DNA from: Girardinichthys multiradiatus
Lineage: Eukaryota > Chordata > Actinopteri > Cyprinodontiformes > Goodeidae
DNA length: 64,000 bases
Direction: 5' to 3'
Assembly (NCBI RefSeq): GCF_021462225.1
Contig: NC_061811.1
Span: 9,449,663 to 9,513,662 of the forward strand
Below the pieces are notes generated by a model. It had not been told where the DNA came from. It did no database searches and saw nothing but the letters and a program-made list of their open reading frames with translations. Position 1 is the stretch's first letter; the number at the start of each line of letters is the position of its first letter. A program made the translations under genes and the position numbers. This document shows, piece after piece, positions 22,301 through 34,300 of the stretch.

Positions 22301-25300
22301 GTGTGTTGGAGGTGATGTTCAGTATGTTGGAGTCGAGGTTCAGTATGTTGGAGGTGAGGTTCAGTGTGTTGGAGGTGAGGTTCAATGTGTTGGAGGTACC
22401 TTTGATGTGTTGGAGGTATTTTCAGAATGCTGGAGGCGAGCTTCAGTGTGTTGGAGGTACCTACGGTGTGTTGGAGGTACCTTCAGAATGCTGGAGGTGA
22501 GGTTCAGTGTGTTGGAGGTACCTTCAGTGTGTTGGAGGTACCTTCAGAGTGTTGGATGTACCTTCAGAGTGTTGGAGATGAGATTCGGTGTGTTGGAGGT
22601 ACCTTCAGAATGCTGGGGGTGAGGTTCAGTGTGTTGGAAGTGAGGTTCAGTGTGTTGGAGGTGATGTTCAGTATGTTGGAGGTGAGGTTCAGTGTGTTGG
22701 AGGTGAGGTTCAGTGTGTTGGAAGTGAGGTTCAGTGTGATGGAGGTGAGGTTCAGTGTGTTGGAAGTGAGGTTCAGTGTGATGGAGGTGAGGTTCAGTAT
22801 GTTAGAGGTGAGCTTCAGTGTGTTGGAGGTACCTTCAGAATGCTGAAAGGGAGGTCCAGTGTGTTGGAGGTAACGTTCAGAGTGTTGGAGGTAACGTTCA
22901 GAGTGTTGGAGGTGAGGTTCAGTGTGTTGGAGGTACCTTCGGTATGTTGGATGCACCTTCAGAGTGTTGGAGGTGAGGTTCAGTGAGTTGGAGGTACCTT
23001 CAGAATGCTGAAGGGGATGTTCAGTGTGTTGGAGGTACCTTCAGAATGCTGAAAGGTACCTTCAGTGTGTTGGAGGTGAGGTTCAGTGTGTTGGAGGTAC
23101 CTTCGGTATGTTGGATGCACCTTCAGAGTGTTGGAGGTGAGATTCAGTGTGTTGGAGGTACCTTCAGAATGCTGAAGGGGAGGTTTAGTGTGTTGGAGGT
23201 AACGTTCAGAGTGTTGGAGGTACCTTCGGTTTGTTGGAGGTACCTTTGGTGTGTTGGAGGTACCTTCAGTGTGTTGGAGGTGAGGTTCAGTGTGTTGGAG
23301 GTACCTTTGGTATGTTGGATGCACCTTCAGAGTGTTGGAGGTGAGGTTCAGTGAGTTGGAGGTGCCTTCGGTGTGTTGGATGTACCTTCAGAGTGTTGGG
23401 GGTACCTTCAGAGTGTTGGAGGTGAGGTTCAGTGAGTTGGAGGTACCTTCGGTGTGTTGGATGTACCTTCAGAGTGTTGGAGATGAGATTCAGTGTGTTG
23501 GAGGTACCTTCAGAATGCTGAAGGGGAGGTTCAGTGTGTTGGAGGTAACATTCAGAGTGTTGGAGGTACCTTCGGTGTGTTGGAGGTACCTTCAGTGTGT
23601 TGGAGGTGAGGTTCAGTGTGTTGTAGGTACCTTCGGTATGTTGGATGTACCTTCAGAATGCTGGAGGTGAGGTTCAGTGTGTTGGAGGTACCTTCAAATT
23701 GTTGGAGGTAACGTTCAGAGTGTTGGAGGTACCTTCAGAGTGTTGGAGGTAACATTCAGAGTGTTGGAGGTACCTTCGGTATGTTGGATGTACCTTCAGA
23801 GTGTTGGAGGTGAGGTACCTTTAGAGTGTTGGAGATGAGATTCAGTGTGTTGGAGGTACCTTCAGAATGCTGGAGGAGAGGTTCAGTGTGTTGCAGGTGA
23901 GGTTCAGTGTGTTGGAAGTGAGGTTCAGTGTGTTGGAGGTGATGTTCAGTATGTTGGAGTTGAGGTTCAGTATGTTGGAGGTGAGGTTCAGTGTGTTGGA
24001 GGTGAGGTTCAGTATGTTGGAGGTGAGGTTCAGTGTGTTGGACGTGAGGTTCAGTGTGTTGGACGTGAGGTTCAGTGTGATGGAGGTTAGGTTAAGTATT
24101 TTGGAGGTGAGGTTCAGTGTGTTGGAGGTGAGGTTCAGTGTGTTGGAAGTGAGGTTCAGTGTGATGGAGGTGAGGTTCAGTATGTTGGAGGTGAGCTTCA
24201 GTGTGTTGGAGGTACCTTCAGAATGCTGAAGGGGAGGTTCAGTGTGTTGGAGGTAACGTTCAGAGTGTTGGAGGTACCTTCGGTGTGTTGGAGGTACCTT
24301 CAGTGTGTTGGCGGTGAGGTTCAGTGAGTTGGAGGTACCTTCAGAATGCTGAAGGGGAGGTTCAGTGTGTTGGAGGTAACGTTCAGAGTGTTGGAGGTAA
24401 CGTTCAGAGTTTTGGAGGTACCTTCGGTTTGTTGGAGGTACCTTCGGGTGTTGGAGGTACCTTCAGTGTGTTGGAGGTGAGGTTCAGTGTGTTGGAGGTA
24501 TTTTCAGAATGCTGGAGGTGAGCTTCAGTGTGTTGTAGGTACCTTCGGTATGTTGGATGTACCTTCAGAATGCTGAAGGGGAGGTTCAGTGTGTTGGAGG
24601 TAACGTTCAGAGTGTTGGAGGTACCTTCGGTGTGTTGGAGGTACCTTCAGTGTGTTGGCGGTGAGGTTCAGTGTGTTGGAGGTACCTTCAGAATGCTGAA
24701 GGGGAGGTTCAGTGTGTTGGAGGTAACGTTCAGAGTGTTGGAGGTAACGTTCAGAGTGTTGGAGGTACCTTCGGTTTGTTGGAGGTACATTCGGTGTGTT
24801 GGTGGTACCTTCAGTGTGTTGGAGGTGAGGTTCAGTGAGTTGGAGGTACCTTCGGTGTGTTGGATGTACCTTCAGAGTGTTGGAGGTACCTTCAGAGTGT
24901 TGGAGGTGAGGTTCAGTGTGTTGGAGGTACCTTCGGTATGTTGGATGTACCTTCAGAGTGTTGGAGGTGAGGTTCAGTGAGTTGGAGGTACCTTCGGTGT
25001 GTTGGATGTACCTTCAGAGTGTTGGAGGTACATTCGGTGTGTTCGAGGTGAGGTTCAGTGTGTTGGAGGTACCTTCAGAGTGTTAGAGGTACCTTCGGTG
25101 TGTTGGAGGTACCTTCGATGTGTTGGAGGTGAGGTTCAGTGTGTTAGAAGTACCTTCAGAGTGTTGGAGGTACGTTCAGAATGCTAGAGGTGAGGTTCAG
25201 TGTGTTGGAGGTACCTTCGGTGTGTTGGATGTACCTTCAGAATGTTGGATGTACCTTCAGAGTGTTGGAGATGAGATTCAGTGTGTTGGAGGTACCTTCA

Positions 25301-28300
25301 AAATGCTGGAGATGAGGTTCAGTGTGTTGGTGGTACCTTTGGTGTGTTTGATGGACCTTCAGAATGTTGCAGGTACTTTCGGTGTGTTGAAAGTGAGGTT
25401 CAGTATGTTGGAGGTGACGTTCTGTTTGTTGGAGGTACCTTCAGAGTGTTGGAGGTGACGTTCAGTGTGTTGGAGGTACCTTCGGTGTGTTGGAGGTACC
25501 TCCAGAATGCTGAATGGGAGGTTGAGTGTGTTGGAGGTAACGTTCAGAGTGTTGGAGGTAACGTTCAGAGTGTTGGAGGTACCTTTGGTTTGTTGGAGGT
25601 ACCTTCGGTGTGTTGGTGGTACCTTCAGTGTGTTGGAGGTGAGGTTCAGTGAGTTGGAGGTACCTTCGGTGTGTTGGATGTACCTTCAGAGTGTTGGAGG
25701 TACCTTCAGAGTGTTGGAGGTGAGGTTCAGTGTGTTGGAGGTACCTTCGGTATGTTGGATGTACCTTCAGAGTGTTGGAGGTGAGGTTCAGTGAGTTGGA
25801 GGTACCTTCGGTGTGTTGGATGTACCTTCAGAGTGTTGGAGGTACATTCGGTGTGTTCGAGGTGAGGTTCAGTGTGTTGGAGGTACCTTCAGAGTGTTAG
25901 AGGTACCTTCGGTGTGTTGGAGGTACCTTCGGTGTGTTGGAGGTACCTCCAGAATGCTGAATGGGAGGTTGAGTGTGTTGGAGGTACCTTCAGAGTGTTG
26001 GAGGTACCTTCGGTTTGTTGGAGGTACCTTCAGAGTGTTGGAGGTACCTTCAGATTGTTGGAGGTGAGGTTCAGTGTGTTGGAGGTACCTTCGGTATGTT
26101 GGATGTACCTTCAGAGTGTTGGAGGTACCTTCAGAGTGTTGGAGGTGAGGTTCAGTGAGTTGGAGGTACCTTTGGTATGTTGGAGGTACCTTCAGAGTGT
26201 TGGAGGTGAGGTTCAGTGTGTTGGAGGTACCTTCAGAGTGTTGGAGGTACGTTCAGAATACTGGAGGTGAGGTTCAGTGTGTTGGAGGTACCTTCGGTGT
26301 TTTGGATGTACCTTCAGAGTGTTGGATGTACCTTCAGAGTGTTGGAGATGAGATTCAGTGTGTTGGAGGTACCTCCAGAATGCTGAAGGTGTGGTTGAGT
26401 GTGTTGGAGGTACCTTCAGAGTGTTGGAGGTGACGTTCAGTGTGTTGGAGGTACCTTCAGAGTTTTGGAGGTAACGTTCAGTGTGTTGGAGGTATTTTCA
26501 GAATGCTGGAGGTGAGGTTCAGAGTGTTGGAAGTGAGGTTCAGTGTGTTGGAGGTACCTTCGTCCACACAGAAATAGACAGCTATTAGGTTGAGCCCATC
26601 GACCAATCAGAGACACAGGACTGCAGCTTCACATCTCTCAGAGGAAGAAGACACACTGGCTCATAAACGTAGAAAAATATGAGAAGCAGACATGTACAGA
26701 TTTAAATTACTGATGTTTAGGCCGCCGTTTGCCTCAGACATTATTTCTTACAGTAGATGTGTATCTGCAGAACTGTTTAAATCCTGATAAAAGTGTTCAT
26801 TAGAACAATTTTCCTGGAAACCGGACAAATGTTTCCTCCTGGAACTGCATGTTCTCCTGTAAACCTGTCAGAAATGGGCTTATTTTCTCACTCCAGCAAT
26901 TAAGAAACAATTTAGAAAAGAGGAAAATGCCAGGAAGACATCATGAGAGGTTGATATCTGCACAGTGGGAAGCATAAATATCTCAAAGGGCTTTACATGT
27001 GAAACAGACAGATAACAAACAGAGGCGACTGCTAAAGAGTCTGTAATGTCATGTTGTCCGCATGGAGTCCAGCTAAATGTCAAATCAGTTAAAGATTTCT
27101 CCCTAAATGTCACATCAACATTTAGGTTAAACGAGGAGCTGCATGAAAAACATCTGCATTAAATGGAAAATCTGACCCCTGCTGAGAACAAGGATGATGT
27201 GAGAACGGAGCTGTTGGTTACATTACACAGTGCAAGTTTAAGTTGAGTAAAACAACATTCCCATCTCTGTCTCTGTAGCCGGATTGAGTGGGTGTGGCTC
27301 CACTGGACCGAGTACCTGAAGGCATATGGAGAGTTTGAGCAGTGGCTCACTAAGCAACGCTGTCTCCTGGACCTCAAAGTGGAGCTGCAACTGGGCTTGA
27401 AAGAGAAGCTGTGGCAGCTGGACCAGCAGAGGGTGATGGTTAGTGATGTCAAAAGCCAGGCGCCACTTTTGGAGAGGCTGCTGGATGAGGCGGATGTGCT
27501 ACACGGCAGGACAGAGGACCCCAGTGTGAATGCTCAGGCCCAGCAGAGGCTGCAGGAGGACTATAATGATGTTCGAGACCAGGCCAAGGTGGGAAACGAT
27601 CAGATTTATCCTGGTTCAGATTGACCGGGTCCAGTCCTGCTGAATCAGGTCATAAAACGGATCATGCTAGCCGTTTTTCCTGTCCTGTTAGGAGCGTCTG
27701 ATGCTGCTGCAGAAGATCAGCGATGACCACCAGATGTTTAACAGCCATGCTCAGAAATTCCAGTCCTGGCTGGTGTCTAAAACCAGACAGCTGACGGAGC
27801 TGATGAAGCGGGACCAAACGCCTGAGAACCAACTGAAAGATTTAAAGGTCAGTCAAACTGCTACCAAACATCATGTTAGAATCTGGTGGTTGGTTCCAGG
27901 GTAAGCAGAGTGAGGCGAGATGATTTTAAAAATGTCTGCTTGCTTCTCCTCGTAACGTCTTGCTTTGTCAGACTCTGGATGAAAGCGTGGCCTGTGAGGA
28001 GGAGACCCTGCAGCAGATCGAAGTCATGGCAGAGGCCGTCAGAGCCAACACGTCTCCTGCTGGAGCCGAGGCTGTGCAGGAGGGGGCAGAGGAGCTGCGT
28101 CTGGGCTGGCAGCGCCTCCGACAGGGTCTCTGTGTGGCTGAGGAGGGTCTGCACTGCAGCTTGGACTCCCACAGTCAGTACCAGACCCGGTGCCACAACC
28201 TGGGGGAGGAGATAGGCCGGATCAGGGTGCTGCTGCAGGAACTGGATCAGGAGTTGGAGGACACCCAGGAGTCCAAGAGCTGTTCAGAGACTACTGAAGA

Positions 28301-31300
28301 GCAGATGGAGGGACAGTGGAGGAAATACTCGGTAGGTTGGGGGAAGGACAGGGTCCTGAACAGGATTATGTGAGACTCAGGGAATCAGTTCCAGGAACCT
28401 TAAGAACCATCCCAACCTGTGCTGATCTCATTGTGCTAATCTGTGTGTGTGTTTCAGGGTGTGAGGAATACTCTGGCAGGGAAGGAGTCTCAGGTGGAGC
28501 TGCTGAAGTCTCAACTGAAGGAGCTCTTCAGGTTCTCTAAGGACTCTCGTCACCTTTCAGACGACGTCCTGGCTGTTGTTAAAGAACATCAGAGGTGGGA
28601 GGAATCTGGGGTTAAACCTTCAGCTGGTCTCACCTGGCAGACTCAGCGTAGAGGAGTTTCATCACAGTTAGTGTGTTTACTCCAGGAGTTTCCATGGAAA
28701 CAGATGTTTTCTCAACTAGGAAAACATCTGTTTTCAGCTCACATGCTGAAACCATGAAATGTAAGTAATAACAGTAATAAAGGAGAGTAAAATAATGTTT
28801 GAGGATCTGAGCCTCCAGAACTGAGCTAAAACTGAGCTAAAACAACCACCGATCAGCCGATCCAGTTTTGATTTACTGATTGTGTTTCAGAGCCAGAAAG
28901 TTACCCAGTAAATATTTCGATGCGGGTGATTGTTCAGCTATTTCAGACAAATTAACAAAATGTCAGAAGAAAACCTGAAAGCATACAAAAATCAAACCAA
29001 ATCGGTATCAGCAGGACAAACCTGTACTAAAATCAGAAATCTGTTCTGATTGGTGCATTTCTTAGTTGTAGTAGCTGTTATCCCTAAAAGGAATTTTAGG
29101 GTTTGTGAAACCAGGCTATAAAATTAACAGAAAACCCTCAGGTTAAAGGAACACAAACTCCCCCTGCTGTCAGAAAACACGGTTGAGAATAAACCTGCTG
29201 CTATTGTATGGAGTAAGAACGCTGTCAAAAACAATGTGTATGTAAAGATGGAAATGTGTGCATATTAGTCAATAGTTGTGCATAAGTAAAATCCAAAAGA
29301 GGTATTGTATATTTTCTCTATAAGAATACAAAATAAAATGTTACAGCTTCAAGAAATTACAAACACAAAGTTCAAGTTTACAGTTGTGGTTTATTCTTTA
29401 TGAATACAATATGCTATAACAGTTGGTGAATACGATTTCTTTTCTTTGAGAATACGACTTTACATCAGCGACTTGGTGTCACGTGATCTCAGGCTGGTTA
29501 GTGGAGCACATAGTTAGTCGATTCGCGTTGCGCATGCGTTGTCACACTCCTCACCGCCAGTAAACGTAGTGCCGGAATGGGAGATAATTCAGTCTAAAAG
29601 AAATATTAGGAACAGAGGGGAGATAGGGGGGGATCAAGAGTATTATAAATAAAGCGTTGTTCTTATTTTTATGAAATACAAAACTAATACATAGAATATA
29701 GTGGGTGGAGTTATACAATAATGTACAGTAGGTTGCAGAACGGACCAAGAAACTACGGTACAAAGCCAGGTAATGTTAAAATGTTTATATGTCTTAATGT
29801 CGTTAATATATGCTCTTGGTCCGTTCTTTTGGCGCTGTACAGTACAATGTACAATGATGTACAGTAGGTGGCGCATACTGCCACCTACTGTACATCATTG
29901 TATAACTCCACCCACTATATTCTGAGCCTGAGATCACGTGACACCAAGTCGCTGATGTAAATTCGTATTCTCAAAGAAAAGAAATCGTATTCACAAACTG
30001 TTATAGCATATTGTATTCATAAAGAATAAACCACAAGTGTAAACTTGAACTTTGTGTTTGTAATTTCTTGAAGCTGTAACATTTTATTTTGTATTCTTAT
30101 AGAGAAAATATACAATACCTCTTTTGGATTTTACTTATGCACAACTATTGACTAATATGCACACATTTCCGTCTTTACATACACATTGTTTTTGACAGAG
30201 TTCTTACCCCACACTATTGTTACTAACTGCTGAGGTGACACCTGCAGCTGCTGCACAAAAATCCATAACATATTATTAATTTAATGCAAACTACTAAAGA
30301 AATTAGCTGCAAAATGATTAAAATACTGAGAAAATACTTTAAATTACTTCGGGTTACGGGTTTTCTTTCGCAACATGTATTTGCAGTTTAAGGGATTCTG
30401 CAACATGATGTTTTTTTACCTTTCTGTGGAAAGCAAAAGTTGAGGGTGTGAACACAAACATGCTGTCAGACTGAGGTGGTTTATATTCAGGAGTGTTTGT
30501 GTTTACCTCTGCAGCAGCATCATTATTTCCACAGTTTACATCATTCACCAGGGGGAGCTACTCACCCAAAAAATGGAACATCTTTGAAAAATGTCGCACA
30601 CGTCTTTAGGAAGGTGAGGCATTCGATTATAACCTGTTAATAAGCTCCACTAGCAGGGAAATTATTTCTGAAGCATGCTGGTTTGTTGGAAGTGATTCCC
30701 AGTTCACATTTCCTGCTTTGAAGCTTCAGATTATCAGAGAGGTTGAGGGATTTTTAATAAGATCCTGAAACCAGAGCAAAGATGAGGAGCTTCAAACAGG
30801 TCCAGGATCTCTGAGGGAACCGAGGACTTGGCTCGGTCATTACCCGATACAGTGTGGACCAATTATTATCCATCAGGAATTTTATCTCTGAGATATTGAA
30901 CTGCGTTGGTTTTTCAATAACAGCACAGTGAGCTATATAAGTTTTCCTTTCAAATGCTGTTTCATCATGAATAACGTAGAATATGTGAATTTGGTCTAAC
31001 AACTGGGAGTTCACCCTTTAGACTGATGTTCCCAGTGAGGGTCAGGCCACTGCTGCTTCCTGCTGCCATCTGGGAGAGACCTGAGCAGAGCCCTGCAAGC
31101 TGCTGAAATACTAGAGTTTTGTTATTTATACCCCTAGCAGATTTTCAGTCAACCAAGAAGTTTGTTTCTGATTGAAAATGAGACAGGCGTCCATCAAAAG
31201 TCAATACAACAATACAAAAGGTGGATCATGTTTGAATCAAATAGTTAGTTTTATCAACATTTCATTAAAACAACCCATTAGAATTACTTAATGATGACTT

Positions 31301-34300
31301 CAGACCTAAAACTGCCAGGGGTATGAATAATTGTGAGCCTTACTGTAAATATTACTGCGCTCAATGCAAAGTGCTTATTTTTATCTCTTAGTTAAGTCTG
31401 TTAGGAGCTGAATTATCAACGAGTCATTTCATAGTCAAGTCAGTAAGTTTACTTTCTGCCAAGTCATTAAGTCCTTTAGGTATAAATAACTACTGAATGA
31501 TAAGGCTACCAGTGTGAGATGTTAGAGCATTATGGTAGCGCTCAAAAACTCAGTAAACAACACAGGGTCTCCTACGAGAGGTCCTGTGTGGGCAAAATAT
31601 AAATATTTATCAAAAAGGCAAAAAATCATCATGGATCTAATACTAGTATGAATATTAGGTTCATTTCTGGCAAAAACGACTGTTTCTCCAATCCCATATT
31701 CCACATTTCTGCTGCTTTCTTTTACAAAACTGACAAGTACAATTAAATAAATTATTAATCACAGTAATTTATTATATTTAATAATCAGTCAATCAGTCCT
31801 CAGACTCTCCTCCTCCTCATCCTCCTCCTGTCTCTGTGTCCTAGTGTGAAGTGCAGAGCTTCCAGACTCTGTTCGGAGTCACAGCTGGAGCTGAGGAGCA
31901 TCCTCCAGGACCCCCTACTGAACTTCTCTCAGTGGAAGAACTCCGTCTCTCAGGTGATGGAGGCCTCCAGCAATGTCAGTGACTTCTCCCACAAGGTCAT
32001 GCTAATGCAGAGGATACAGGTATAACACACACACACACACACACACACGCACTGATTTGTGGCATTCAGTAGTAGCTTGCTGTACAGGGTTTAATATGAT
32101 TGTTTTCTAAGTCTGGATAAGTGTAAAAAAATATAAACTGAGAAATGGAAAACAGTTTAAGTTCTTTGATCCTATTCTTTGTTTCATCATTGGAAAACAA
32201 ATCTAAGGGCTTTTTACAATTATTTATATTTATTATATGTGCTTAATCTTTAATTTGCCCTATCACAATGTAAGTTTATCGATGGTCTTAGCTATTTAAT
32301 TGCTCCCTGATGAGGTAATCCTATATACACACAGACTGATATATTTTAAGTGTATCCATTCCTTGTGTAACATTTTCCTTCCACTGAACTTTCCCTTAAT
32401 ATGCTTGAATAAAGTAGTCTGTGAACAGCTAGCTTCTTTAAAAATGACCTTTTGTGGCTTAACCTTCTCTTGGAAGGTGTCAGTCAAGTCTCGGCCATAA
32501 TTGTTAGGTCCTTATATAACACTTTCAACATCTTAACATAAAAAACTGTCTTTCATTGATATTACCTAATATTGTCCTCGGAAAGTGAATTTAGGGATTT
32601 TCTTAGCTGTATACCATAATCATCAAAATAAACTGAAATAAACACTTGACATATGTTTTACACTCTGTGATATAAGCTTTACTTTTAAAATTTTTTTACT
32701 GAAAGATTTAATCAAATTTATTGAGATGCACCTGTATAGAGGAACATGTTCAGGATTGTCCCTTCCTGTTGCAGCACGCCTGTAAGATCTATAAAGATGA
32801 GTGAGTTTTTTGTGGAGAAACTTCACTGACTAATAGAGCCCGATAGAGAACCTTTGGGAAAGAATAAAGCGACCAACATCAATGTCTGACCTCACAAATG
32901 CTTCCCTAGAAGAATGGTTAAATGTTTCCATAAACACACTCTGAAATTGAAGCTCTTATACCTGCAAGCGATGCGTGTGTAAAAAGCGAGCATTTGAGTG
33001 CTTTTGGTAATATAATGTATGTGAAAATGATGAAATTTGAATGTTTCTCACCAGAAATTAGCATAAACACTCAGGCCCTTCATGTTTCACAGCAGCATCA
33101 GATGAAAACTAAAGCATATTGGAAAAGAAATTCTGCACATCTTTACTCTGATGATGTGTTTTAGTCCAGAGTAGCAGAAATATTTAACATGTTTTCAGGG
33201 GATCGTCCGTGCAGCTGCTCTGTCAGACACTCAAAGCCTCCCTATTAGGTGGTTTTTCTGTCTGAAATCAGCTTCAGCCCAAAGATTCTCCCAGCTTCTC
33301 TGTGTCACACCTCCAACACTGCGTCATTTATGTTGTCTCCTTCAGGGTCTCCTGCAGAACAGCGTCCAGCTGCAGGAGCGTCTCAGTCTGCTGCAGGTGA
33401 AAGGGGACCTGCTGGACTCAGTGTTTGGTCCTGAGGGGTCTGACAGCCTTCAGGAGGACCTGAGCAGCGCCGTCAAGACCAGAGAGCTGCTGCACAATAA
33501 GCTGTTGGAGCGGGAGAGCAGACTGCAGGTACCTGAGCTCATCTGGGGGTTATTTCAGACTCTGCACTTGTTTCTGGTGATGGCTGATTGAAGTTTCAAA
33601 AAAACTTTGGTCTTTACTTTAAAAAATTTAGACTAATGCAATTCAGTCAGAAAGGTCCTATTACATACATTGATACATTTGCTTTACGAGCTATCCCACA
33701 TGTGTCAGAGCTTCAGGTTTAGAGGATCATCACTAGCGGTTTCCTCTGTCCTGGCTCCTCATGTGTGCGTCTCTGTTGGGAGGAGAGGCATCAATCTGTT
33801 GATCAAAGATCAGAATTAGCAAATTTCCCATAATCTCTGATCGTTGGTTGACAAGTCAAATACTGACAAAAAAATATTTTTTTTTCCCAAATCAATAAAA
33901 GTAACAAAATTTAGATTTCCCACCATTTTGAGTGTATGAACCACCAGCATGTTCTTTGCTGCACTTTTTTGATTTGAATTAAACTCAGAGTTTAGTGACA
34001 TATGCTTTAATTCATAAATAAGATAATCCTGTAGCTGCTTCAATTTGTTTTCGAAACTACTCCCTCCGTCTTTCTCATTTAAACTGGAATTATGAGGTCT
34101 CAGCCATCTCTAAAGATTGATGAATATCTGCCAGCTTGCTGCCCTCTTTCTTTATCCTCAGCATCTAAACTTCCTTCGCCAACAGCCTGGGAACTTTACC
34201 TGCAGTTTCCCACCACAGCAGCTCTATCTATCAACTTTCTCCTGCTGTGCTTCGAGGATGGAGCCCTCCTGTCTCTCAGCTGGAAACTCATCCTGTATTC

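Larger units (their letters stand above)
9053..27278 (+). other. syne3: syne3 18.2-kb intron filled by minisatellite and provirus
   Basis: The donor at 9053 and the acceptor CTCTGTAG ending at 27278 join in phase 2 to make the Ser codon before RIEWVW. About 10.4 kb is a 20/21-bp minisatellite and 7.0 kb an antisense endogenous retrovirus. The only non-repetitive parts are roughly 9053-9113 and 26563-27278, and the latter shows no gene. Confidence 0.85.

Noticed and set aside
18944..26433. Open frames in the right minisatellite block on both strands
   Set aside because: Same repeat artefact; the region is an intron of syne3 on the + strand.
9114..26562. CRISPR-like array
   Set aside because: Units are contiguous without unique spacers, and the genome is eukaryotic.
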